IMG/VR virus record: IMGVR_UViG_3300048589_000279
Span: 1 to 62,380 of that record
Length of the DNA stretch: 62,380 nucleotides
Source of the DNA: a virus
Reading direction: 5' to 3' (one strand)
Below, in pieces: positions 39,201-44,226 of the stretch (position 1 is the stretch's first letter; each line of letters begins with the position of its first letter). The notes beneath the pieces were generated by a model. It had not been told where the DNA came from. It did not search any database and saw only the letters and a list, made by a program, of their open reading frames with translations. The position numbers and the translations under genes are program-made.

Positions 39201-42200
39201 CCGCACTCAATGCGGTGGCGATGACCGGGAGATGGTCGATGGCTTCCACCGGGGCGGTGCCATCCATGATGATGTTCTCCCGCATCCAGAGGTCGTAATC
39301 CGCCGGCGGCATCGCGGCCACCTTCGCAGGATCGGTGGTGTCAACCACTTCGACCTGTTCGGGCGTGAGTGCTCCAGGAATGTCCTCGGGTGTTACTCGT
39401 CCATCTCGTCCCGGAGGCTTTCCAGCGTCGTCCCTTCCGGCAGGTGCTCCCGGATCATTTCCAGAAACTCCGGATCGTCCTGGTTGGCCTTGATCTCGTC
39501 CCGGCACATTTTGCGATGGATCTTTACCCAATCCTTCGGCATCTCGGCGGGCTTGCTGCTCTGCGGTGTAAGCGTCGTGTTGTTCATTGTTGCGTGCGTG
39601 GAAGGTCGATTGTGCGAAATCGACGGTTTTCTGATCGGTGGACTTGAGAGCCTTCTTGAGCCATGCGGAATACCATTTCTGATTCTTGGCTCCGTTTACC
39701 ATGGCGCGAGCATCACGGGCGCTTTCAGCATCACCTCTTGCGGCAGCCTGGTCCATGAAGTTTTGAAACTGCTGCTCACTGGTGAACCGTGCCGGGGGTT
39801 TTGGTCCGCGTTGCTTGCCTGCTCCGCTCGGACCGGGTGGCGGCGGGGGCGCGGTTGCGCGTCCGGCGGCGGGCCCCGGGCGTGGTCCTGTCGATGATCC
39901 CGCGGTAGGTCCGGGGCGCGGGCCACGTCCTGCGGTCGGGCCTGGGGTTGGTCCTGCTCCCGGCGCGGGTCCAGTGCTCGGTCCAGGTGTCGGGCCTGGT
40001 GCTGGTCCCGCGGTCGGGCCTCCACCAGTCGGCGGCGGTGCACCTGGTCCAGGTGGCGGACTTCCCGGCGGCGGTGGCGGCGGGCCTCCCGGTGCGGTGG
40101 TTCCGGCCATGCTTGGCGCGGCCGGCGTCCCCTTGAGAGCTTCCTTCGCCTTGTTGATGCCTTTTCCGGCGAGTTTCACACCTCCCACGCTTCCACCCAT
40201 CAGCGCCACGATCGCCAGCGTTTGCGGGCCGACTTCTTTCACTGACTTCTTGATGCCTCCAAGGCTCCAATCGGATTCGATCTGGTCGGGGTCCGCGCCT
40301 TGAAGAATCGCCTCGGCTTTCGCCTGTCCGGCTTTCTGCTGGATGTTGGTCGCCGTCTCGCCCGCGACTTCCACACCGGCGGCGCCGATCGCCGCACCCA
40401 TCTTGAGTGCGAGCTTCTTCATGGCGTCCTTGCTGAACTTCTTCACCGTCGAAGATCCGAAGACGAACTTGCCGGCACCCATCATCACGGCGTTGCCGAC
40501 TGCTTCCGGTCCAGCTTCCCAGAGACCGGTGTCCTGGGCAATCGGCAGAAGGATCGCGTAGGCTTCCGCCTTCTCGGCTTCATTCATCGGGCGGCCCTTG
40601 GTCCGCATCGCTTCTGCCTCGAAGTCCTTCCAAGTGTCTCGCATGAAGGATTGGCCTGCCATCCGGTATGCGGCATAGCCTGACGCCGCGGCTCCTGCCA
40701 ATTCTTCCCCTGCGGTGCGACCAACGGCTGAACCGGCAGCAGTTCCTTTCGGTCCAAACACGGAACCCACTACGGATCCCGTCGCTGCACCAGCAGGACC
40801 GGTGACGTATTTGCCCACTGTGTATTTCCCCGTCACATAGGCCGCCAACGTCACCAAAGAGAAAGGCAGTGAGGGTCCGGCTTCCCGAAATGACTCACCC
40901 ACCGACGAACTTTCGCCGGCGGCCTGGTTGATGGCGGTTTTACGCTCCATCTCCTGTTGGTATGCGTCCGCCTGTGCATAGCTCCGTTCCTCGGCGGGCG
41001 TGTATTGGTCCGGGCGTTTCGGTCCCGCCCATGCCGAACGGAATCGGGTCGGTGTGGTTTTCAGACCGGTCACTGCATCCACGATGGCGGAAACCGTGTC
41101 CGCCACGTCGAAGAATTCCTTCTCGGGGATCGGAATGACCTTGGCCTGCATCTTTTCCACCAAGGTTTCATCCATCCCAGGCTTCCATTCGTTCTCGTCC
41201 GCCCACTCGCGGAAGAACTGCGCCTTCACCTCGTTCTTCTCGAACTGGTTCTTCGCGGTGTTCCATTGGTGCTTGGTGTCCGCGTCCGATTTCGAAAGCC
41301 ATTGGCCGAATGCCTGCGGCGTGCTCGGATCGGGAACCGCCATCGAAACTTTGTAGATGCCTTTCAGGAGGGACTCACCGGCCTGGACGGAAAGCGTTCC
41401 GTCACGAACCTTCTTGGCGATGTCGTCCGGTGTCGCCTGTAACATCCGCATGCGGTTGCGGAACATGTCGTCGTCCGGTGACGCTTGGCCGGCCTGGAAG
41501 ACGCTGGCGACGTATTGGGCTTCCGCCACCGTGTCACGCTGGCCATCCGCGTCCCTGAGATAGATCGGTGCGCCGGTGGTGGCCGTGAAGTCCACCGCGC
41601 GGCGGAGTTCCCCACCCTTGTCGTATCCAACCGTGATGAACGGCAGTCCGTTCTTGTCTGTGGCGATCAGCCCGACGTTGCCGTTCTTGCCCTTGATGAA
41701 CGTAAATCCATCGCCGGAGATGCCCACCGTGAGGCTGTCCGCATCCTTGATGCCAACGAAGGCGTTGCGGAATGCTTCCACCTTGGCCGGATCGTCCTGC
41801 GGGATCAGCGGGCGCGCGGCACTGCTGGGCGGACCCATCTCACCGTCTCTGGCTTGGGCGGCATCGAGCACCTCGGGCGCATAGACCAGGGGATAGGATG
41901 CCGCGGCTTCCTGCTCGGGGTTGAGAGTTCCGGTTTCCGCGGCAGCCATGGTGTCGGCGGCGCCGCCATCTTCTTCCGGCAGTCCTTGTTCGTGCCGGGT
42001 GCGATCGACTGTCAGCTTGTAGCCGTCCATCGTCGCCTGGGTGTCCGCCGCGTTGAGTGCTTCCTGCTGCGGCCGCAACTCGTCATACTTTTTCCGGGCC
42101 GTGACGTAGCGGGACTTCGCAGCTTCCAGGGCTTTTCCGTGGGTGGCTACTTCCAATTCCGTCGCCTCGGATTCCGTGCCCGTCTCCTTGTTGCGTTTGA

Positions 42201-43092
42201 CCCATTGGACGATCGGCGTTCCTCCCTTGGTCAGCGGGGCGAACGTCTTGCGTTCGAACGTGAATCCCTTGTATTTCTCGCCGGTGTTGAACGCCTTGTA
42301 TTCCCGGGAGGCTTCCTTGAACTCCTGATCCACGGCATGCCACCTAGGCGCGAACGTGAGCTTTTGCTGATCGATCTGCGCCTTGCGCATCATCACCTCC
42401 TGGCCGCGCATCTTGAACTCCTCCGTCTTTTTCAGGTCGGTGACTACCTTCTTGTCCTCGCCAAGCGGCACCCGGTCATAAAGGCCGGTGACTTCGTTCT
42501 TCACCCGGGAGTAAATCTCGCCGGTTTGCGGATCGGTCTTGGTCGGCAACGGTTGCACCGACTCCTGGCCGCGGTCGTTGCGATACTTCTGCATCATCGC
42601 GTCTGGCTCTTTGGGTGCCAGTTCTCCCTCCTTCAACATCGTCGGGAAATCATGCAGCTTGCCCACCTGGCCTTGCACCAGTTGCGGGGATCCGATCGGA
42701 CCGGCATCGTATTTCAGGCTGCCGTCCGGGTGGCGAACCACGTCCGTCTTCCCGCTTTCCACGTCCACCGCGGTCTTCACGCCGGCGGCCGCGGCTTCCC
42801 GCACTGCGCGGCGCCGATCGGCTTCCGCAATGGCGGCCTGGCGCTTCTGCTCGCGTTCCTGCTCCTTGGCCATCGCCTCGGCTTCGCGTTCCTGATCCTC
42901 CGCGTTGCGCTGGTTCTGCTCCAACTGGTCGTCAATCATCCGCTGCCCGACTCGCTGCGCCCGCCAGTTGCTCGATGAACGGGCCAGAGTTTGCGCCCTC
43001 GGGTTCACCCCGGCGGTTCCCTGCCTCACTTTGTCGAGGTAGGATTGAACCTCGTCTTCCTGCGGACTCTTCCAGTTCTTGCGCGGTGCCAT
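24298..43092 (-). CDS. Giant polyvalent virion protein (6,264 aa)
   Basis: One uninterrupted frame taking up 30% of the genome. Recognisable parts in order: coiled coil (1-120); Gly-rich hydrophobic segments (about 744-800 and 947-970); Pro/Gly-rich linker (about 995-1100); ParB-like domain with GGHR (about 1435-1530); zincin HEVGH (near 1627); a PPFYSQL...IEEIQSD module (2806-3270); zinc knuckle CEWCG (near 3560); N6-adenine methyltransferase with NPPF (4390-4640, NPPF near 4551); GNAT acetyltransferase (about 4726-4816); LuxR-like HTH (about 5120-5150); second zincin HELGH (near 5263); and a C-terminal LPD38-like region (about 5730-6150). This matches the phage polyvalent proteins described by Iyer and colleagues, thought to be packaged and injected for early counter-defence. 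The late motif lies 32 nt upstream. Confidence 0.88.
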   Translation of the reverse strand: MAPRKNWKSPQEDEVQSYLDKVRQGTAGVNPRAQTLARSSSNWRAQRVGQRMIDDQLEQNQRNAEDQEREAEAMAKEQEREQKRQAAIAEADRRRAVREAAAAGVKTAVDVESGKTDVVRHPDGSLKYDAGPIGSPQLVQGQVGKLHDFPTMLKEGELAPKEPDAMMQKYRNDRGQESVQPLPTKTDPQTGEIYSRVKNEVTGLYDRVPLGEDKKVVTDLKKTEEFKMRGQEVMMRKAQIDQQKLTFAPRWHAVDQEFKEASREYKAFNTGEKYKGFTFERKTFAPLTKGGTPIVQWVKRNKETGTESEATELEVATHGKALEAAKSRYVTARKKYDELRPQQEALNAADTQATMDGYKLTVDRTRHEQGLPEEDGGAADTMAAAETGTLNPEQEAAASYPLVYAPEVLDAAQARDGEMGPPSSAARPLIPQDDPAKVEAFRNAFVGIKDADSLTVGISGDGFTFIKGKNGNVGLIATDKNGLPFITVGYDKGGELRRAVDFTATTGAPIYLRDADGQRDTVAEAQYVASVFQAGQASPDDDMFRNRMRMLQATPDDIAKKVRDGTLSVQAGESLLKGIYKVSMAVPDPSTPQAFGQWLSKSDADTKHQWNTAKNQFEKNEVKAQFFREWADENEWKPGMDETLVEKMQAKVIPIPEKEFFDVADTVSAIVDAVTGLKTTPTRFRSAWAGPKRPDQYTPAEERSYAQADAYQQEMERKTAINQAAGESSSVGESFREAGPSLPFSLVTLAAYVTGKYTVGKYVTGPAGAATGSVVGSVFGPKGTAAGSAVGRTAGEELAGAAASGYAAYRMAGQSFMRDTWKDFEAEAMRTKGRPMNEAEKAEAYAILLPIAQDTGLWEAGPEAVGNAVMMGAGKFVFGSSTVKKFSKDAMKKLALKMGAAIGAAGVEVAGETATNIQQKAGQAKAEAILQGADPDQIESDWSLGGIKKSVKEVGPQTLAIVALMGGSVGGVKLAGKGINKAKEALKGTPAAPSMAGTTAPGGPPPPPPGSPPPGPGAPPPTGGGPTAGPAPGPTPGPSTGPAPGAGPTPGPTAGRGPRPGPTAGSSTGPRPGPAAGRATAPPPPPGPSGAGKQRGPKPPARFTSEQQFQNFMDQAAARGDAESARDARAMVNGAKNQKWYSAWLKKALKSTDQKTVDFAQSTFHARNNEQHDAYTAEQQARRDAEGLGKDPSQNVPGRDQGQPGRSGVSGNDPGAPAGRDDAGKPPGRDGRVTPEDIPGALTPEQVEVVDTTDPAKVAAMPPADYDLWMRENIIMDGTAPVEAIDHLPVIATALSAARDRGDTATAAILEARLAQSEKPIDPSNPDARRFNKSLTKIRARFGLTAAPAAPSSQETAPQSNEPYPQGREETRPPAQDPQSPPAETGAPGQPVRDGTGQGGTVAPGGGAPAPEEVAKPQQITAKQARLMLKPSEKEGGVDPRTRIKDGKEYVAETLPLSAITANMEGERYDSTVRDPLFRQYAERGGEFPPILVTSKPNDQGTFSVLDGGHRVSAARLRGDQSIRVIREKPTAPTGQSAPEVEKPAKPPTADKAPNPVKVAKAVQAAVESTVARLKGKVKVADGKQASGGAWMSLDGTLTISPKDIAREIKVNGWDEAKAIEVLTDLAISHEVGHFAQVELKRQEWEAIEGKKPPFAVWFNQFNAGQYAEMGGEGSGVDQAAAAIYDPTPGSPQWQALSPGQKGAEIFRMALNAKLNGETNELVREMARKGWTDAFKNMIQAAINYLKSILKDLPPSAKKHLDELEAFYKEITGKGDTKPETKPKEPAAKPETLGDIAETKPETKDRTGEKVSFTHLGTKDTGTVTDAAPDAKGRLMVRSDSLGTLLRKSPDELSPASKAAAQSKPEEASAPDAGENTPKTLNAASLNPEWLKTHRDEWIAMYAKELPYEEDYRLVDLGNGEFNIKQKLGSQWITPYSPTKDIRTLLLRGGMAETLKRAEMARIDFSSKPSQPAGEKPSPKKSRVTDTPARREAFRLLRSGDLATIDKIMGGRIQAPPTGMLKIIKGRMEEGRATQAQRELWDKWEKAGFNAYLPKTAFGTDFNGKVAQELHGMLFSQYNENTDLDDWAGLLGDKVTNDEAMIAVMAELDQVAKGKISKENDPRNPNRERTDAEIQAEEFKRANDFDFGTEEIKAGDLVEGSTITIDGEEFQVQSVEKGGQVVLQDGARFGRQVLDSGDVVYVEQPDEFEPIISTIVDAAIARGYDSVDELKEADPETYAQLLEQYGPEPEGDLGDGPAGEVPSGREAPEGGAGRGQDAAPRGNEVGGWQTRNSNLADDYKAAVQELAPLEKALQEAAAAADVSLPPGFKTIPYNEGGNDWVALQDDMGNDIRFPLTPSEASDEAWKLYDEQSGGMNVASRYRAYNNLKADPRLAELRQARDSALEAWNANGKHPLTDQFNQERSDREAAEQKQRETTAKARRTREAKKAAPAGQPVSVQDIDSAINRREQDILFVKKGQYHTPGLRPGDQEGSGRFAYMVEKGDATVAEWDKWVEQIRKENRFSDPGAPVITPEGKAAAAPGKEPNAAPAPSKGMSVEESKAYLEQRQKENILGYSPDEIMAMQQGQRVNRPVSKMDVRNTNAKELFADDGGFNLTGDKTTDGDKVAAARKAKEEAQAAMDAAQGDMFAARDSKPAETVLTQEEQDLKELEGLFSSASRSRDSGMDDLFGDNQKPTEEIKALKIQGTKSAFGAYKTLTAKRNAGKTLTAEEEQTLLEAETALGQKMAFDMAAENLAAKDKPLVEQALKEAVKPAPVLNPKITQQSLFMGEPENRGGQGSLFSSASRENPPFYSQLSRTLEAKMPKSAPVGQVLAIAKGGSKAEEFKWSGIEQAAQSLAKDGKVDKAELLEWLANEGAVRFEEVTLDPPVNNQRWSDLLDKRDAGKLTKLEAEELKRLSDQGGHPDSKFSQYTLPGGENYREVVLAMPVQTERFKNDLLRRKFKETLEADEVANYHDIAEADFLSLPKEKQFQLWKDAFGDVAIEMDALYESPERNDSYTSSHFPDVPNYVAHMRLNERDGGLFIEEIQSDRHQAGRKSGYVESATQTEGELPPGYAIREAESGLHALYHQSHGFESFVGSFRDRNQAVQKAFSDVNSSKVADAPFRTTWPLALFKRALRDAVASGKDWIGWTVGETQNDRFDLGRQVDSLNYGGSVEDGWTIQGIKDGEIITETDSTDAKLEDTVGKDVAARIRQGVGSIGNGMGSLEGVDLKVGGSGMKGFYDTMLPKEIGKYVKQWGGVVQLSKIGKPKEGTGKLTREELSQARQDAKRLIRGDMDLEEFHDEWGQTSLTYDDIPGNDPGRLSQFVTQIVDVLRAKRENDAGGIFPAWVIQITPSMKAGVEAGQALFSSASPDPNAQYSLPIKPTGLPKLMPILQSVIEKGEVKTPEDMAKFLEPIGLQPISQAVWGILEAMQGRAAEKVDWAKLYAPATDNQSLTVQPAAPVEQETPAAITQAEAAAKITKEQAKAIIAESESLKDRPIRTYEQAVAANQIHMGTRIPEWEALPFNGQTDPESGKPLQDISGLRDMKHAPTLFPTGSVIGNCEWCGKQPVKNFYHIKHGGKNWTMLVGSECISHFADITGEQMGAEARENSAKATLQSIEDARRDLAKEFRNTVDVGYGRTEQKWSSYESEDIYKALKEAAGKTTGESGRAALSRWLGGNLEAAQKALADYSDLMSKPETAKRKITRREALIRKLELDLTRPSAAKEPQYRLDQWQRLIDEAKSEIAAIKGETPAETPPVEKPEAAKPAPTRKALEEGLRQARAEQAKNPSEDKAAAIREAESLLAMADQVRKDRESAKPSEQPSDLESKPSDLAPKKSTVEPITDLLSLRKFFTNIQDGDVTADQIKAGWETFKAIEPAIHKEIAKMTMKELERFQGMRKPDNKADAVRSAMHALEGQFNPGSMLSYGGSVLSASKPGAMENSRRAAMDKAVATWTDEIIQKQAQERRDAKAARSKALENPETLDEWKQFVNRKGVTGLTGEEVAAFKAIKSDYARHDAIMARGESRLTPEQLAAYDNVRGIDRKAQEQAQAERKATVRGVKADTDTEIIETKHTKTGVPLFVVKLADRVEREVYNSLNAAAKKLGGYYSSYRVGGAVPGFQFKDRATAEQFQAITKGETVDRTEAVQERRAEKKNAAAERLSAAADRMDQAADTSLNRDRRENTPKRAKEAVHAEAAARGVKAMAETMRNLANAIESGEATHLDGVSTKTHVETLQSLSESAKRDAMRAEGLSYGEEQTRAELAPTLEQMDKAEWPYPFMDHSSMLEMVERGRTTPGAKLLAERVAKIRLYDPKKNGNGGYLTHESDIENVRELAKKTRDWKGKPVWDGIKWKFESHERLHAMGIWDIAQLRASLREFLQFRGNKTKADPIKAMERDLIGKNIPGFFPTPQTVIEDMLDIAGDLSGKHVLEPSGGKADIADAAKAAGAIVDVAETQSTLRDIISAKGHLLIGRDFMDMDPKTRGFTYGDIYMERATGKKGILRGLGEMGSERVRLEKEDGEVIGYFNLSELQGFEKRGAASGYDVVLMNPPFEDGQDMEHVQHAYDFLKPGGKLVAIMSESPFFSSTKKAQAFRDWLEAQGGTSEKLPEGSFKSAFRSTGVNTRMVVIEKPATTLQASASWPRNLYDYTYRTEANKGDVQHIVRAYNERTGMKEDRTFDTYAEAKEEMERLDDLAKPALFSSSSNYEDTMKPFRDKWEARGVENYVSENARTGNITLHQIKVPKSDRGQGLGSEFMQELTDYADSKNAAIVLSPSIDFGASSVNRLKDFYKRFGFVENKGRNKDYRISETMIRRPKSGGLFSSASPAEDARYLELAKLEEESRRDPLETPRRNHMIQAGLFDEVLDSVRQGREPKLRIGDYTEGKGSTYSEWKDNTYEDEQTYKFRITDHDRQLSSITNHKRPDFTISDGRSDVSESNGDWIDAIDWLQGRADNFTAPERIQKIIDRRGKIAELKRQVNDQNRAEESKKTNYSQIGQATQEGAAIYKKAMDLAAELQSSMGTGKYSSEERKKMNKRKIAMFNRIEEIGKSEASKNDRLYSSASMPSQDAKYLELAKDPESDSILFSSASRASDLPGDDHPVWASLPPEMRGVFRDYAAGKSMPEIAKARKLSDRAVFNIVTQMKARFAKNGVPDPTPPVSGTRPAGAAPKPASKAPETKDAGAARGGAATRMPVSPDPIGNIKKGISAPKVIKTMQGVLESIGHGVPIRVGNLKGRNSLGEYYTREHLARIKIANDIPTAAHELGHALQKGLFGNAATAFRTAGVPANAIAEMEAVGRALYGATVPTGGYVSEGFGEWFSVLVYGGNTESRAAAPRFHDWFKAQVEAVNPKLAKSIAKAQAASLTWRNQGDLERARQSVYRRPGRIVELGQKLASLDYMNDWVDTNAPIDRFVAEAIEKGRRAIPARENPALAATALRMTSTARAEFMVKSAMIDFAGNPLPGDDGRSLTEILARVRGKKTDFLIYMWAKRAVAMWNDPNGARNPGLSENDAIGIIAKIETPIFEQTAAAVSRWNDLVLDYAAAASEDYRATVQRIRAVDPGFYIPLFREFEAFDAAAKGGSSSVASGKLLDRLRGSGRRIKDPFSGMISQAADIVARAHQKRVLDQIFKIAENVPDMGNLVAEISPKMVPAAQRALGELIEEINRKLFKAGIDEIELTPEQEAMMQEIATFFAPSYDVKNGERPILAVFRGGRMRLYDVDPGLYETLSGMNAYRLAPLIDMTIGLTNRTFRIGTTGLRASFSLVTNPLRDFSTLHFNSRASANTAELFLTWMGELSKAFIYSVTGGAVRPKTIEVLERLGGKMATPLGQDMRPTERASRRLFEKTGWKIVDVRNWADYLRDLLQFPELASRATEMKLVGKDLGWKPGDAMDEETSLLLLQALKQVTTDFTAAGRYGRVANQLVPFFNAGIQGPRAHVRAFKNSYVRFISRGLGHAIVALIAWWFAKDSDWWKEMSTKMKFGFTFIPFEHNGKKELIRIPRAFEADGLFMSGTVALADAWYQEDPKQATEWMQEWFKRMIPSAMPAVADTVTEQLANRKFFFDMPIVPRGMEEMAREEQIGPYTSQVAAKLGQMTGMSPLRIDHAINGTFGGAGTDFVQLFGKPEEINRERELVDLPVLGTLFVRGGQSTMNSVSVDNLYDALDESTKLQKSRRRQENPSQRQARLMLEDAQKAIVAISKITKMEFTTNNRRELEELKTSIAREAVAAFRAERIERGRFETIRKNAERELEAREKAPKP
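27811..35076 (-). repeat. Seven LFSSAS-type junction motifs in the giant protein
   Basis: The hexapeptide LFSSAS (variants LFSSSS, LYSSAS) occurs at residues 2673, 2800, 3368, 4704, 4825, 5063 and 5089 (DNA 35059-35076, 34678-34695, 32974-32991, 28966-28983, 28603-28620, 27889-27906, 27811-27828). Codons differ between copies, so the repeat is kept at protein level. Copies fall between modules, for example just before PPFYSQL and on both sides of the GNAT domain. Two are followed by a DA[RK]YLELAK segment. Confidence 0.85.
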
Positions 43093-43124
43093 GGTGCGGA
43101 CACTGCATGCCGATGCCCTTGGAT

Positions 43125-43136
43125 TGAACGGGCGGG
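43125..43136 (-). promoter_or_regulatory. Late motif copy D (CCCGCCCGTTCA)
   Basis: Coding-strand CCCGCCCGTTCA, 32 nt upstream of the giant gene ATG (43092) and after the stop of the preceding small gene. AACGGG...CCCGTT forms a 6-bp inverted repeat around it. Confidence 0.65.
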
Positions 43137-43150
43137 ATGCCCCGTTACGG

Positions 43151-43345
43151 TTACAGCGGAATCACCGTCGCTCCCTTTTGTTGAAGGAAAACCGCATGGT
43201 CCCGACACAGCGGGATTCCCGATCCTCTCTGCCGGTGGGTCGCCGGCGACTCGCACGCTATCCATTTCGCCTGGATCATGTGATGGCACTTGCCGCGGGC
43301 GGCATGGTTGGCTTGGCCGGCGGGTGTCGGTGTCGTGGCTCTCAT
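43151..43345 (-). CDS. Small zinc-finger-like protein (64 aa)
   Basis: Start at ATG 43345 (MRATTPTPAGQANHAARGKC), chosen because the leader CCCCAACCCGAAT-ATG matches the leader type of other genes here; an ATG at 43381 would add 12 residues. A C-H-H ... C ... C-x2-H pattern (KCHHM, IACESPA, LCRDHA) suggests a single zinc site. It lies just upstream of the giant gene. Function unknown. Confidence 0.55.
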   Translation of the reverse strand: MRATTPTPAGQANHAARGKCHHMIQAKWIACESPATHRQRGSGIPLCRDHAVFLQQKGATVIPL

Positions 43346-43533
43346 ATTCGGGTTGGGGCGGAAAGTGGGGCCCTTTGGCATGTGCCGGACTCCGCCTAGG
43401 GCGGGTCGCCGGAACAATCGCGGGGCATTGGAGCCATGCCGGGACTTTCACCCGCCGGAGGTCGATTCCGTCGCTTTGAGCGTCATGGCATTGAGGAGTG
43501 CAGGCGTAATGGCCTTTATACGACAGCCGCGTT

Positions 43534-43612
43534 CTCGCAACTGACGGGAATCGAACCCGCGTTTCCTGCTCGACGGATTCCCTACCGTCTCCATCGCAGT
43601 TCTGCAAGATCA
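43534..43612 (-). other. tRNA-like 3' fragment (T-arm plus acceptor-like strand)
   Basis: On the minus strand GCGGG-TTCGATT-CCCGT is a good T-arm, followed by CAGTTGC that can pair with upstream GCAGAACTG only with a two-base bulge. Between them GACGG-TAGGGAAT-CCGTC forms a 5-bp stem with an 8-nt loop. There is no D-arm and no U33, so it is not a normal tRNA. It could be a decayed tRNA, a tRNA mimic, or the 3' end of a host tRNA carried as an attachment site. It overlaps the end of the 43610 gene. Confidence 0.4.
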
Positions 43613-43873
43613 TTCCTTCCATTCTTCCCCGTCGTCTGTCGGGCGCTGGATCACCTTGCCGAGTTCGTGTGCCGTGGTTACAGCCGCATCCATTTCCAGA
43701 AACTCGCGGGCGACTCCCTGCCTTGCATACCAGTTTCCAATCCCCATCGAAACCCTTGCCGTGCATCCGTCGTCTTGCACGTAGGTTCCGAGAATCTGCA
43801 CCGAGTCGAAGTGTTCGCCAAGCTCACGGAGTATCCCGTTGACCTTTTCGGCAAGCATCTCTTCGTGAGTCAT
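43610..43873 (-). CDS. Hypothetical protein (87 aa)
   Basis: Starts MTHEEMLAEKVNGILRELGE. A small acidic alpha/beta protein (FDSVQILGTYVQDDGCTARV) ending TDDGEEWKE. There is no membrane segment and no recognised family. It lies between the double terminator after the large terminase gene and the tRNA-like element, so it needs its own promoter, which is not obvious in the short gap upstream. Confidence 0.55.
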   Translation of the reverse strand: MTHEEMLAEKVNGILRELGEHFDSVQILGTYVQDDGCTARVSMGIGNWYARQGVAREFLEMDAAVTTAHELGKVIQRPTDDGEEWKE

Positions 43874-43916
43874 GGAGGCAGAGTAGGAGAATCCCGTCGA
43901 GACTCAATCAAAATGG

Positions 43917-43956
43917 AACGCCCCAAGCCGGGTAGCTTTCCCGCACTTGGGGCGTT
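43917..43956. terminator. Bidirectional hairpin terminator
   Basis: AACGCCCCAAG (43917-43927) pairs perfectly with CTTGGGGCGTT (43946-43956), with an inner CGGG/CCCG stem. On the minus strand it is followed by CCATTTTGATT, similar to the CATTTTGG after the coat terminator. It lies downstream of the large terminase gene. Confidence 0.7.
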
Positions 43957-44020
43957 TGCGAGCCGTCGCACGCGCTTTAGTGGTCCAGTCCTACGGGTTT
44001 CCGAAGCATCCGACAAGCAA

Positions 44021-44064
44021 AAAGCCCGCCACGCGGAACCTCAGTGTCCCAGGCGGCAGGCTTT
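44021..44064 (-). terminator. Rho-independent terminator after large terminase
   Basis: AAAGCC-CGCC (44021-44030) pairs with GGCG...GGCTTT (44052-44064, three-base bulge). Read on the minus strand the hairpin ends in GGCGGGCTTTTTGC, a proper U-tract. With the hairpin at 43917 it forms a double stop between the terminase operon and the genes leading to the giant protein. Confidence 0.7.
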
Positions 44065-44226
44065 GTGACGAGTGCCATGGATTCCAACTCTCGCCGTGTT
44101 GGGGTCGAATAGGCTGTGAAGCCCCGCTGTGGCCGGTCCTATGGCTGCCGGTGGTTCCGCCGCGGTGTCTATGAACCGAAGTCCGAAGTCGCCGGCAGTG
44201 TGCGGCATCCCGCGGGCCAGGTCAAG
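44065..44226. other. Gene-free stretch downstream of large terminase
   Basis: About 160 bp with no convincing ORF on either strand. It contains a repeated CCGAAGTC and several short GC inverted repeats. With the terminators it makes the 353-bp region 43874-44226, one of the longest non-coding gaps in the genome. A packaging (pac/cos) site next to the terminase genes is possible but not shown by the sequence. Confidence 0.4.

Noticed and set aside
43534-43612. A functional tRNA gene
   Set aside because: The T-arm is good, but there is no D-arm, the loop in the anticodon position has eight bases without U33, and the acceptor stem is bulged. It is kept only as a tRNA-like element.
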